NCBI GenBank assembly: GCA_026413225.1
Contig: CM048552.1
Span: forward strand, 83,863,001-83,927,000
Reading direction: 5' to 3'
Source: Otis tarda
Taxonomy: Eukaryota > Chordata > Aves > Otidiformes > Otididae
Length of the DNA: 64,000 bases
In this document: one piece after another, positions 12,640 through 24,900 of the stretch
How the letters are laid out: each line of letters begins with the position of its first letter
How positions within the stretch are numbered: position 1 is the first letter of the stretch
Translations under genes and position numbers: made by a program
Notes under the pieces: generated by a model
Databases searched by the model: none
The model's input: only the letters and a program-made list of their open reading frames with translations
Told to the model about the DNA's origin: nothing

Positions 12640-13460
12640 CCCTCGTAGGACCGACACACTGGGGGCCCCCCCTTCGGGCACCGGAGAGGCGGGGCGAGGA
12701 AGTGGGGCGTGCTTTTTCGCCATTGGGCGGAGCGCGTCCAGCCTCGAGCCGCGCTCCGCAGGGGCGCTCGGGTAGGAGGGGTTAGCCGGCGGGCGCTTTC
12801 TGCTGGCCCTCATCGTTCATTGGAATAGAAGGCAAGGGGAGGCGGGATCTTCATGCCTCTTTTCAGCGCCTATTGGAAAGAGAAGGGGGCGGGCTCCGGA
12901 GCCATCCCTATCATATGCTGGGGCGGGCCTTAGTAGTTGTCCCTTTTTCTCATTCGCTGAGAAATCGCTAGTGGGCGTGGCGACGCCGGCGGCTCCCGGG
13001 CTCCCATTGGCGGAGGGGGCCAGTTCCGCCTTGCCCTTCCTGTTTCCGGTTCGCGGGGCGGGTGGGCGAGTGGGGGTGAGCTGCTGGGACCGCGGAGGAG
13101 GCTGGCGCTGTTCGTGCCTGCGGTCCCCGGGCTGCCCCGTCACGGCTGGGCGCACAGCATGGGACGCTCGTGAGCGGCGGGTCGCTCTTCTCTAGGGACG
13201 GCGCGGCGGGGGGGGGCACTGTGGCAGCAGGTGGGTGCGGCGGGGCGAGGCGGGCCCCGGCGGGGCGGGGGCCGAGGGGGCCAGCGAGAGGGAGGGAGAG
13301 AGGGAGGTGGAGAGCCGGGGGGCAGGCGGGGTGGCACCAAGGCTTCCGGGCCCGCCGCGGGGGTGAAACCGCTCTGTGCCCCGGGCGGGCGGCTCCGTCT
13401 CAGCACCGGGCAGCGGCAGCCGGGCTGCGGGCAGCCGGAGCAATAACTGGCCAAGGGAAA
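12640..13460 (+). promoter_or_regulatory. CpG-island promoter of M6PR with four inverted CCAAT boxes
   Basis: A GC- and CpG-rich block without a TATA box, 2-3 kb upstream of the first M6PR coding exon, as expected for a housekeeping promoter. It carries four ATTGG motifs (inverted CCAAT, NF-Y type) at 12722, 12819, 12872 and 13006, with G/C-box-like gggcgg and ggggcgggg sequences between and after them. Long open frames in it come from base composition only. Confidence 0.75.
13100..13230 (+). other. M6PR: Candidate non-coding first exon of M6PR
   Basis: The first M6PR coding exon begins with a splice acceptor (gtgtccag at 15474) one base before its ATG, so an upstream untranslated exon must exist. 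The best donor in the CpG island is GGCAGCAG followed by gtgggt, ending the exon at 13230. The 5' end is unknown; 13100 is only a placeholder. Confidence 0.45.
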
Positions 13461-14109
13461 GAGAACAGCGTCGTTGTGTCGCTTTTTACTTCGGCCTGCA
13501 TGTGAGTGAAGCGTTTGCCAGTAAGTTGCCCAGAAAAGCTGTGGCTAGCGCTGCGGGCAGGGTTCTGCCTTTGGTCTTGTGAGGGACAAATCACAAGTTC
13601 TTCTGTCATGGGCTTCCTCATTTCGGTGTGTCTGACCTCATCATATTTGAGTCTGACCTCCGTGGCAATCAGAGAGCTGGCTTGGCAGCTGTAAGCTGTC
13701 ATGATGGGGTCTGCAGCGGTTGGGGGTAATCATTATGTTCAGCAAAACAGGCTATCCCTCTAGCAGGCAGTCTGTCTGGCTGCATCCAGGTGCTTATTTA
13801 GTTGCCAGTCTGTTGGTTGCTTTCTGCCAGCATCTGGAGCTTTACTGAAATCTGTGATGGGAGAAGCAGAGGGGAATCTGTTGAGCCACTGTGGTTGGCT
13901 GCTACAATCATTGAATGTTTCATATGTAATTTTAACATTAACGTGAAAGCCATATCTTCTGGATTTCATTATTATCTCCATTACTGCCTCTTCAGTTGGA
14001 TCTTACATAGGATGTTTCAGTTTCCTCCTTTCTTTCTTTTGTTGAGTAAACGTAAGAAAACTGTTCTGTAAAGTTGCAGCTTAGCGTTATTAAACACTTT
14101 CACATTCTC

Positions 14110-14957
14110 AGCTAAAGTGAGCTAAGGTGCGGTTGACATGCTGGAGGGAAGGGATGCCATGCAGAGGGACCTTGACAGGCTGAGAGGTGGACCCATGAAG
14201 TTCCACCAGGCCAAATGCAAGGTTCTGCACGTGGGCTGGGACAATCCCAGGCACAAATACAGGCTGGGCAGAGAATGGATCGAGAGTAGCTCTGAGAAGG
14301 ACTTGGGGTGTTGGTTGATGAGAAGCCGGCAATGTGTGCTTGCAGCCCAGAAAGCCAACCACGTCCCAGGCCGCATCAAAAGAAGCATGATCAGGGAGGT
14401 GAGGGTTGAGGGAGGTGATTCTTCCCCTCTGCTCTTGTGAGACCCCACTTGGAGTACTGTGTCCAGTTCTGGAGCCCTCAACATAAGAAGGATGTGGACC
14501 TGTTGGAGAGGGTCCAAAGGAGGGCCACAAACATGATAAGAGGGCTGGAGCACCTCTTCTATGAGGACAGGCTGAGAGAATTGGGGCTGTTCAGCCTGGA
14601 GAAGAGGAAGCTCCGGGGAGACCTTCCCAGTACCTAAAGGGGGCCTAAGGAAAACTGGAGAGGGACTTTTTACAAGGGCATATAGTGATAGGACAAGGGA
14701 TAATGGCCTTAAACTGCAAGAGGTTAAATTTACATTAGATATAAGGAAGAAATTATTTATAGTCAGGGTGGTGAGGCCCTGGAACAGGTTGCCTGGAGGA
14801 GTTGTCGATGCCTCATCCCTGGAAGCGTTCAAGGTCAGACTGAATGGGGCTTCAAGCGACCTGGTCTAGTGGAAGGTGTCCCTGCCCAAGGCAGGGAGGT
14901 TGGAACTAGATGATCTTTAAGGTCTCCTGCAACCCAAATTCTATGATTCTATGCAAG
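14110..14957 (+). mobile_element. CR1 LINE fragment in M6PR intron 1
   Basis: Begins in the C-terminal reverse transcriptase region (gacatgctggaggg, caggccaaatgcaaggttctgc) and runs to the complete 3' end (aattctatgattctatg). It lies in sense orientation in the untranslated-region intron of M6PR. Small indels split the frame, so it is dead. Same subfamily as the minus-strand copies at 32, 51.5, 57.7 and 63 kb. Confidence 0.9.
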
Positions 14958-15475
14958 TAGTGCTAGAAAGGTAACATAGTTATAATTATTAAGATTAAGG
15001 CATTTGAACAAATAGAGCCTGACTAACCACAGTGGCTCTTCTCTGCAGGCTCTTCATGCAAGAGCTGGAAAGAGGATTGATTAGAGGCCAGGTAAATAAT
15101 TTTCTGCTGACTGGTGTCTCGGTGCAGTGCAGTAATAAACAAAGGCTTATGCCTGAAACTTACTCCAGTGTTCAGCCTGCTGGGCTCTGCTCTGGCTGAC
15201 TCAATGCTAATTAATGTGCTCCGCAGCAAAACTTCTTGTGGTCCTGAGGCAAAATTTGGAAAATAATACCAAACCAGCCCCATGAATTGTCTTTGACTGG
15301 GCAAGATATGCCGATTTAGTGTCTCTTGGGAACTGTGAGATGTTTCTAGATTTTGACTTCTCCTTTTTGCAGTCAGGACTGAGGAAGTGACCATCATTGA
15401 CTCCATGACCCTGAAGTTAGTTTGCAGGGGGCTAAAACAGTTAATCCTCTGTGTTCTTTATGTTGTGTGTCCAGG

Positions 15476-17948
15476 ATGTCATCATCTTGCCATACTTTTG
15501 CTGTGCTGATCGTCTTCATGGCCTTTGCTGTCAGTGTGGGAGCTGAACAGTTGAAAGAGGGGAGCTGTGATGTGATTGGTGATGAGAGCAGCGAGTCGCA
15601 AATGGAGAGAGCCCTGCTGAAGAAACTAGAGCCCCTGAGCCAAATGAGGTACAGTACAACACCCTGCAGGCCTTGGGGCTGTACAGTGCCTACCCTTAGG
15701 CTGAGAGGAGGGGAAGATTTAGGGCCAGGCTGCAGACTGGGCTCCCCCATTAGTATGGGCTCTGACTGGTTTCCAAATCTCAAGCGTCCACTGCTCTGAG
15801 CCTTGTTCTTTGTAATCCTATGGGCCATCTGTCCCATGTTCTCCTTGCTGCAGGTTTAACGTGACTGTGGAGAAAGATAAGACAGAAAACTACATCTACC
15901 ATTTCAGGGTGTGCAGGGAGGTCAACAGCACCTTGCACGATTTTGGTGGCCTGGTGCAAACAGATAGACAAAATGGAAAGACCACAGTGATAGGAAGAAT
16001 CAACGAAACCCAGGTCTTCAATGGAAGTAAGATACCACTCAGTACTTTTCTTACTCAGTATCTGCCTTTTGTCTCCTGATCTGGATTTGCAGTGTATATT
16101 GTTTCTGTCTTGGTAGGTGATTGGATCATGCTGATTTATAAAGGAGGTGATTCATATGGCAGTCACTGCAGTGGTGAGAAGAGAAGAGCTGTGATAATGA
16201 TTTCTTGCAAGCGGGGAGTTACAGCGGTGAGTGACACATAAGGGAGAAGAAAAGCAGGAGGCTGCCAGACAAATGGTTGTTTATAAGCAAAAGGGCTTTG
16301 AGGAGGCAGCAAGGTTTTCTGTCCTCCAGTGTCTGTTGCTAGCTCTACTAACAGTGATAAAACTGTATTCTGGTGAAGTTCAGCATGTCTGATTGTATTT
16401 TTACATGACTTGACTTTTCCCAAATTGCAGAGTTCATTCAGCATTATTTCAGAAGAGCGGGAAAAGGAGCAGGACTGTTTCTACCTCTTTGAGATGGACA
16501 GCAGTGTAGCTTGTCCAGCTGAGGATTCCCACCTCAGCATTGGCTCCATTCTACTGATCACGTGAGTCATTGGAAGAACTTTCCATGTCTGGGCCATAAT
16601 CTCTAGTGCCATTTGGAAACATAGCAAATGCTGTATTAAACTAGATAATTGCAGTATACCTATCCACAGCCACCCTTAGATGTTCTTATGCCTGTGAGCT
16701 TTTTGCACAAAAGCTCTTGCTCAAGGCATGATGCTGCAGAGCTGCTCTGTTCCCTGTAGGCATCCTCCTTCATAATTTACAGACAAGTGCACTGAAATAT
16801 GGAAGACATGACTTCCTAAAATTGTGCAACAGCTCTTTGCTAGAGCTAGGAATTCCAGACTAGGAATCTTGACACATTTTCTCTGTGTTTAGAAGCACTA
16901 CTTCATGTAATGCTGCTGAAAGATTTCTATCAGCAGATCAATATTTTGGGGATCTTTTCTGGTCTGGTCTTTGTTTATAGCTCTGTTCTTGAGTGGTGCT
17001 TAGCTACTTGTGCCAATACCAACTGGAGGCAGGTAGCTGGCTGGGAGGATGTTGTCTATAGGATTTAATCAGCTATTTTTTTTTTTTTTAAATTCTGCCC
17101 TCCAGGTTTGCTTCACTGATTGCAGTCTACATCATTGGTGGGTTCCTCTACCAGCGCCTTGTAGTGGGAGCAAAGGGCATGGAGCAGTTTCCTCACTTTG
17201 CCTTCTGGCAAGATTTTGGCAATTTGGTGGCGGTGAGTGAAAATGCCTATATATCCCCAGCCTGGCCCATATGTTAGGATAGGAGAAAATGGCATCTGCC
17301 TTGTCTTTGTGGACTATGTCTCTTAGGTAGACCTACCACCAGGGTAGTCTACCTTGAGGCAGAAGAAGAGGATATCTGTTTTATTTTTCAGTACTCTATT
17401 TTTGAATCCTTGCTAAGACTGATTCCCTGATGATATCCTGCAACTGCTACATATCAAAGTACAACACATGCTCATTAGTGGTTAACACTTTCCAGGTAGG
17501 AATGTTAAGCTGTGGACTGTGAAATGTTCATGTCAGACTCCTTGAAACCCTTCCTTGGTCATCATAGGCAGTGCCATTTATCCTTCTTGCTCATCTCAGC
17601 CTGATCTTGCTGCATATTATTAATCAGTATGCCCAGAGCTTTCAAGACCGAGTAGGATGTCTGTATGTGTGCTTCTCTTGTCAAGACAAGTTTTGGGGAC
17701 CTGTCACAGATAGCACAGGTATAGGCATAATCCCTTAGCAAAAGAGAAATCACAGCAGCTGCTTTGCTTTGGATGCTGAGTCCATTGCTTACAGTCTGAT
17801 TCTGGTGAATATCCTGTGCTTGTAGGATGGCTGTGACTTTGTCTGCCGATCTAAGCCTCGAAATGCACCAGCTGCTTACCGTGGTGTGGGTGATGACCAG
17901 CTGGGAGAGGAGTCTGAAGAACGGGATGACCACTTGCTACCAATGTGA
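15476..17948 (+). CDS. M6PR: Cation-dependent mannose-6-phosphate receptor
   Basis: Sorts mannose-6-phosphate-tagged lysosomal hydrolases from the trans-Golgi to endosomes. Six coding exons: 15476-15648, 15854-16026, 16117-16226, 16431-16561, 17106-17232 and 17826-17948, with consensus splice sites and matching phases (837 bp, 278 residues; human 277). Residues 1-22 look like a signal peptide ([14 protein letters not shown]). The lumenal P-type lectin domain has [29 protein letters not shown] and [11 protein letters not shown], plus N-glycosylation sequons NVT, NST, NET and NGS. One membrane helix spans about residues 188-211. The cytoplasmic tail keeps the FWQD aromatic motif, the CDFVC cysteines that are palmitoylated in mammals, and the acidic-cluster dileucine [13 protein letters not shown] used by GGA and AP-1 adaptors. 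The start ATG directly follows a splice acceptor. No break is seen; it appears functional. Confidence 0.97.
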
Positions 17949-19540
17949 TAGGCTTTCAACAATGAGTTCTTTTCTCCCCATCTCCCCAGTGCTTGTTTAG
18001 CTGGGTGCCTCCCAGCCAGGTTTCCTTCTCTCGCTTCTGATTTTCTTTACACTATTTGCTTTCACTGTCTCTGATGTGTCAAGTCCCATGAATGCCTCTA
18101 GGTGTGAACAGTACTGGTCCCTGATGGCATGTCTTATGAGTATAAAGCTGTTTTAGGTTTGTAAAAATGCAGCAGAGCTTGAGGCAGGAAGTGCTGAGAG
18201 TTGAGTAGAAGACAGCAAGAAAGCAATATGAGTATTCAACACTAAGCAGGAATGGAAGATGAATTATTGAGAGGAATAAAAGGGCCATGGATCAGTGCAG
18301 AAAGCAGGGGGGCCATGGGTTAAAACAGCTGAGGCTGTAGGAGAGATCTTTGCTGTCTTCTTCCCCCACCTAGGGTTTACAGGATCTGTAAGACACTGGA
18401 ATTATTTTTCTTATGAATGCATTTTCAGCTTTTCTAGCTTCTGTGCTGTTTTGCACCATTTCTGCCAGCATAACCTACAGGGTGCTTTATGGCAGACTCC
18501 GTGGAGATGGAAGAGGCATTAGCACCTCTGCAGTCTTTTCTTTTCCTGATGGTAGTATGTTGAAGAGTATGCACCAGTTTCCTTCAACAGATGTAAAGGG
18601 ATGCATGCCATCCTCTCAGACTGGAGAGGGGCAATGCTATAAAACTATAGGAGTTAAATACAGTTTTGTGACTTTCTAGTTCAGTCAAAATATTGTCTCG
18701 ATCTTCTCAATCATTGAGAAGCAAATAGGAATGATGTTCTGCTAAGTAAAGGGAATGTTTACTGAAACTGACATCAAGGCAAAATGAGACAGGTAGTTGC
18801 CACTTGAGGTCTCTTAAAAGCTTCCCAAGGTGACTGCCCATACAGCTCAAGTCACTGTGATTGTGATTTTACGCTCTACAGAAGTTCATTGTTTTGCAGC
18901 AGGTTTTCCTGTGAGGCTACCAGAACTTATTTTTATGAAAAAGGAACAATAGAAGCCCAGGATAAGAATGCTAACGCATCACTGTCCCCATAAGCATGGT
19001 ACAGACCAATTTTGAGACACTTGCCCTGTGCAGGTAGTACTCTGGTACTGCTGCTGGCTGGGAGTGAGAGAGATCTTCTCCTGGGGCCCTGGTGAAAAGC
19101 AGGTACAGTTGAGTTGTTAAGGCTTAATGGGAACCTTCAATAATTTGGCACCTTGATTCCCAATGGCTTTTTACTTGAGGGGCTAGACTAAACAATCCCA
19201 TTCTGCCCTATTGTAGACTGGCAGAGAATTGTCCTTGGTGAATAAACAAGCCACTGCTGTTAACAGCGGAGTACTGACAAGGTTCATGTATTTTTAATAC
19301 TGCCAAAGCAGTCTGAACAGTGACACTGAGGGAAAAGGGGCAGTCCTCCTTCCTTCTGGATTTGAAGTAGGCAAACAATTCCTGCTTTCTTTTGACTTTT
19401 GTTACAGTCTCAGTCTCTCTCATAACATGGGAGAAATAGGAAGTCACTAAGTATGTTGTTACTGTTTATCACTGTGGTGTTTAAGGTAATTTTTTTGTAC
19501 AAAATACAACTTTAAAAAATAAAATGACCAAAAAACCTGG
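17949..19540 (+). other. M6PR: M6PR 3' untranslated region
   Basis: Non-coding sequence after the TGA at 17946-17948, with no transposon seen. A canonical AATAAA lies at 19518-19523. That gives a 3' UTR of about 1.6 kb, similar to the mammalian gene. The exact cleavage site is not visible. Confidence 0.6.
19518..19523 (+). terminator. Candidate M6PR polyadenylation signal AATAAA
   Basis: AATAAA in an A-rich context, followed 20-45 bases downstream by a GT-rich stretch (gttaagtgttgtgctgttgtg). This is the usual layout of a vertebrate poly(A) site. Confidence 0.6.
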
Positions 19541-19932
19541 TTAAGTGTTGTGCTGTTGTGACAGGATTTCTTTGGTGCCAGAGCATCTTACCCAAAAGGG
19601 TCCTTAGTGTGTGGTGCCTGGTGCCTGCCTGAACTACTCTTGCCTGGAATGGATTTTGTCTTCTTAGTGTATGGGTTTTTTGCTGCCACCTTGTATTACT
19701 CTAGTTCCCTTAGGGCTTAAGAAGGAGGGGTACACACATCTTTCAAAACTGAAACATTAAAAGCTCAGGTAGTTATGGATGGGAAGACTGTCCTATATTG
19801 TTGTCTGCAACAATAAAAATCAAAACTTTTTTATAAAGGTTGTATTCTTCAAACACTAGGTTAACATTCGGGTGGGGGAGGGGGGTTAAAAAGCAGCCAG
19901 ACCTGCAAAGCTTGAACAAGCATTTTTTTTTT

Positions 19933-19938
19933 TTTATT
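19933..19938 (-). terminator. Candidate PHC1 polyadenylation signal (TTTATT on plus strand)
   Basis: The clearest AATAAA on the minus strand downstream of the PHC1 stop. It would give a 3' UTR of about 2 kb and place the ends of the convergent PHC1 and M6PR transcripts about 400 bp apart. It lies against a homopolymer T run, which weakens the call. Confidence 0.3.
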
Positions 19939-20895
19939 AAGAACATGAAATGAAGTAGTGACGCCTTCCCATTTGACTCAAATAAAATCTGGTCCTCAGA
20001 AGTAGCTAGCACCATAGGCAGGCTAGCTGCCTACCTGCCTGCCTTGCTAAGGGTCAAACAAAGACTTTCATCAGACCCACCCTGCTAAGGATAAAATTAT
20101 TTAAGAGCAGCCTTCCTCAGTTGATTGCTGTTAGAGGTTCTAACCTCCCCCTTCCCTGCCCTCAAGTTACATCAGACCAAATAGTGTTATCAGGGTGCAA
20201 GCATGGGCAGCTTCCTTTGGGCCTGCTTTCATTCATGGAACCTCAGAAGTCTTATCTCACAGGTCCGAGGATGTCATTAAAGTGAGATTCAACAGTACAA
20301 TTAAGACTAGGAAGCTGCTGCCATGTTTTATCCATCTAAGCACTTTCCCCCTCTCTTTTTCTAACATGGATCAATAAAGAGCCCATTCCAAAGATCTCTA
20401 ATGTTCTCCTACCTATGCTATCAGGCCTTCTCCCATGCTTCTACAGCTTTCCTGCAATAGTAGGTGCTTTCCTCACAGAACAGTCTTAAGTTTCACTCAA
20501 ATATTCACGTGGAACTTTTGAAAACAGAAAAGCAGAGACACATGGTTTATAAAATCATCTTGCTTTCAGGTATTTTGGTCTAGGGCACTTACCTCTTCCT
20601 GCTTTGTGTAATTTCAGGGTTTTTTGCGTGTTTGAAGCAGAGGCGCTTCTGGAAGAGCCCAGGTTTTTACCTTTGTCAATCTGTATACAAAACTTCAGAA
20701 TACCACATTTGGTCTTTAAAATACCCAAACCTGGAGAGGCTGAAAAGTAGGGACTCAGCTTGTGACATAATTCTACCCCTTAGAAAGGAGACATATGCAA
20801 AGGCTTAGTATTCAGTTGCTTGAAGGTGTGTTTCTGGTTGGTTTTGTTTGGTTTTTTTTTTAACTGAGGAAGTGAAATATTTGTTATACACCACC

Positions 20896-20916
20896 AAAAA
20901 AAAAAAAAAAAAAAAA
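20896..20916. repeat. Homopolymer A tract (21 bp)
   Basis: An uninterrupted A run within the predicted PHC1 3' UTR, which would read as U in the PHC1 transcript. It is probably length-polymorphic. No SINE body is attached. Confidence 0.8.
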
Positions 20917-21961
20917 GCCTGGGGCAGGCAATGCAATCCTGCCAGCTAGCTTAAACTTTGTCCCATAAGCTTTCCTGAGGAAAAGGAAGACAGACAGAAA
21001 AATAATACAAACTGATAAAAGATGTTTAAAAAAAAAAACAAACACACAAACCCTAGACCATTTTATGAAGAGCCTTAGCACTTCTGGAGACTGTTTTGGA
21101 TCTGTAAACTATGCCTCAGCACAATGGGGAGACAAATGTAGTGCTGCAGAGTTCCCTAATGTAAGTCAATCCCCCTCCCCTTCAATTTTCCCATCACCTT
21201 GTCATAAGTACTTGGGATACATCCTCCTCTGACTGGTTCAGAGAGGAACATCTGGAGCAAATAGCTGCCACAAGACTTTAGCTTCACTCTGCATCTCTAC
21301 AGTAGACAGTAAAGCTAAGGCAGCTCCTATTGCCACAGGCCTTCAAGTTTGGTATGCGTGCTGGAATGGCTATTAAGCCCAGTTCATGAGCAGCCCAGGT
21401 ATTTGTTTTCAGTGTGGAACAGGAGCAACCCCTTTTGCTCAAATTCTTGTTTGTCCACCTCTTGTCACTTGGAATTTACTAGTTTCCCTTCCTAAATGCC
21501 CAAAAAGCACAGCTGCTCCCAATGTCCATGTGGGGCCAGCTCTTCCTATGCCTCAAGTTCTGGCACAGTGAGATTCAAAACTAAGATCTACCTAGTAGAC
21601 CTGCAGGCTGCAGGCAGCAGGTCTACTAGCAAAAAGGGGCAAGGGCAGTTCCCTTTCAAAAGTCTGCCTAAAACAGAAAGAGGTCCCCTTCATGTCTTTA
21701 TGTGGTATATAGGAGAGGCATGTTCAAAATCAGGAAGATGTTTCAAGGCCCCACGTGAGAGTTTTTCTCCCACTTGTAGCACCATTAAGAGACCAAGACA
21801 CGGACTTGCGTATGGCAATTTCAATCAGTTAAATTCCTTCTCATTCTTCTTGAATGCAAGACTGCAGGGGACTGTCCCATTCTTCCCCGCCCAGCAGGAT
21901 GCTCCAAAGCTGGCAGCTGCGTGGGGTCAGAGCAAAAGTGAGGCCTCTGGTTTCAGAGTTG

Positions 21962-24900
21962 TTAGGTCTCCTTGAGGACATTGATCTTGGCACAGATCTT
22001 GAGAGCTGGTCCCAGCTTGAGGTTCATGGCACTCATAAGATGTTCCTCCTTCAGAAGCAACAGGGCCTGGCCATCAATTTCCTGCGACCGAAATTCCTCA
22101 GCAATCTCCTGGCACCCTGTGAAACCAAAACCTCAGCACTGAGAAAAAGATGTGCCCTTGGCACTCCCCTCATTCCCACTATTTGGGCCTCTGGCAGGTA
22201 CAGAAAGCAACCTAGGAACCTAACCAACTACCCTCCCCACTCTACTCCACAGTCTGCTTGAGGACACATGCTACTTGAAGAGTACAGGTCATCCATCTGT
22301 ATGACTTACTCCAATTCAGAAACATGTACAAAAGTACAACAAAAGCACTAGGCACCTCTGACACCACTTTCTTTCCAGAAAGAGAACCAACAAATTTCCC
22401 CACACTACTGGATCACAGGAATGCAGGAGAGGATCTTAACCTCACCTTGCAGTGATGCAATGAACTCGTACACTTCCTCCACACTCCAACGACTGGGATT
22501 GCTAGACAGGAAGACTGGGTTGATGCCATGCAGATCTGGAGTAGGTGGGGTCATACTAGAGTTTGCCGGGTCCCTCTCTCCATGACTGGCCCTTACTGAC
22601 AGGGGTCCTGGAGATGTAGGGGACAAAGCTTCATCATAGCTGGAGTTATCAGAGCCTCGACTCGAGTCTTCCTGGCCCTACAAGCCCATAGGAAAGAAAG
22701 AAAACAAAAGGTGTTTTTTAAGAAATTCGCCATTACTAGATGCAAGACAAGACATTGGGAACAGCAGAAGTTGTCCTAACAACCTGGGACAACTGTCTCA
22801 GGCTGTTGGTCCAGGGGCAGCTGACACAAGAGCTCCCTGATGCCAGAAAGGAGAGACTTTATTTTCGCCTCCCTTCCTCTTCCTTCTCCCCATCCTCCCC
22901 CAGCCCATTCCTCTTCCTCACATCAGCACTGAAGCTTATTTGATTCTCACATAATGATTCAAATCATTCATGTGGAAGAATGCTAATCAAACTGGAAAAG
23001 TGAATTGTTTTCTACCAAGGCTGTCAGCTGATCTTACTCACTGAGACACATGCAGGAGTGAACAGAACAAGTACAAATGTGAATCCACTTTCTGCAGTCA
23101 ATGAGTGATTAGAACAGCTCACTGTGCCTTGTGTAACAACTGTGTCAGTGTGCACTTGGCATGTTCTGTATGACTACATTTACTGTGAGAAAGTAGTACA
23201 TCCAGCAGTGACAACTTTTACACTGAGACCTGCCTTGACAGAGGCAGACTTCAGTCCTTACCCTGTGGCGCTTGCCCTGGATCTTTGTTCGAGCAATTTC
23301 AGAGCTGCTGCGCCGTGGTCCTCGTCTGCGCACGCGAGCATAGTTAGCTTCCTGGAATTCCTTCATCTTCTTTCTCTGCAGCCGAAACTGATGGCTGCAG
23401 CTGACATTGTACCTCAAATAAGTAGAAGCAGTTAGGAAACGGCAACTATCTAAACTTACTGCTTCTCCTTGCTCTAGATGGGGATAAAACTCCTCTTTAC
23501 CATCAAGTTCTGTTCCTCCTCCTTCTAAGACTTCCCCTTGGAAGGAGCCAGTCCAGACTTCTGACACAAGAAATATTTGGACACCTGAGTCTTGACCTAA
23601 CAACTGAAGGGTTATTTAAGTCACTCCTCCATAACAAGCACTCTACTATCTATAAGAGGCAACAATGACTAGTCTAACTTCTCCCCACGTTTTATCCCCA
23701 GTGCTTGCTCATGTCTTTGTCTGGTACCAATAGAGCAGACAGCTACCAGTATGCATTCATTTAGTCAGTCAAATGTACATTTGACTGAAGAGAGGTTCTT
23801 TGGAGCCCAATAACTTCCCCCTTCCCATTTCATTTTCTGAGCAAGTCAGAAATCCTGTTTACACTCAACACTACATTCACCTCTCCATCATTTAGAGTCC
23901 TAAAGGATCTCTGCAGCCAGTGCATCCCACAGAGGGAGGATCAGATGTAGTGAAGTGTTGTATACTATCGGGAGAAGGGGCACATGCCCAGTTCCAGAGA
24001 ACATGTAGTCAGAGAAAAGGAAGATTATGTCTTGCTGTTACCTTTTAGCACAGGTCATGGAACAAAACCTCTTGGAGCCACGGAACTGGGTTGCTGGGGC
24101 ATACTTCCCACAGTATTCACACTTCAGCAAGTCTGCCTTCTCATCAAGCTCTAGTGAGATACAGAGATACACACCAGTCCATGATCTGAACTGAAGCAGA
24201 TCACACACGATGATTCCCCATTCCACTACTCTTCTTCTGAGCAAAAAGATTCCAAGCACCATTCCCTACTGAATCTACTAAGCAGTTAGCTTGGGAAATA
24301 AGCTGGGGAAAGACAGGCAGAAGATCCACTAAATAGGACCTAAGGATACTGGACAGAGCAGTTAGTTTCTCCTTGTCAGTACTGTTTTGCTGAACAAGCA
24401 AAACCAGCATATCCCTTATATCCTACGAGAGTGGGAGGCAAATCTCCATCACTGCACTCTCTGCTGTGTCCACACATCCTTCACAGCCTTCAGAGACAGG
24501 TACAGTTCAGATTCTTCTGCTTACTGCTGACACAGGGTGTGTTAGACCATATGAACAACAACAAAAAAGTATCGTATTCTAGCACTCAAGAAAAGGAGAT
24601 CCTAGGTCATAGAACCATGTAATTGTTAGGGTTGGAAGGGACCTTTAAAGGTCACCTAGTCCAACTCCCCTGCAAGGAGCAGGGACATCTTCAACCAGAT
24701 CATGTCCATAGCTTGAGTCTAAGGAGTTAGCAGGAAGGCAGGAATGGATACAAGTCCATAATGTATAAAGTTAGTAATACAGTATCTGAGAGCAGAAACT
24801 TCCAGTAACACTAGCTAGGCCTCCTGGTGCTGAAACTCACCCATAGAAGCACTGTCCCCTCCCGGAGAATTGCTAGACAGGTGTTCACTTTGGCCAGAAG

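Noticed and set aside
12340-13505. Overlapping open frames around the M6PR promoter
   Set aside because: Base-composition artefacts of the CpG island; M6PR coding starts at 15476 after a splice acceptor.
14122-14832. 236-codon minus-strand open frame
   Set aside because: Antisense of a CR1 3' region; the same antisense frame is seen in the other CR1 copies.
15422-15475. Upstream in-frame ATG extending M6PR by 18 codons
   Set aside because: It lies before a splice acceptor (ccag ending at 15474) in intron sequence, and the signal peptide follows the ATG at 15476 directly.
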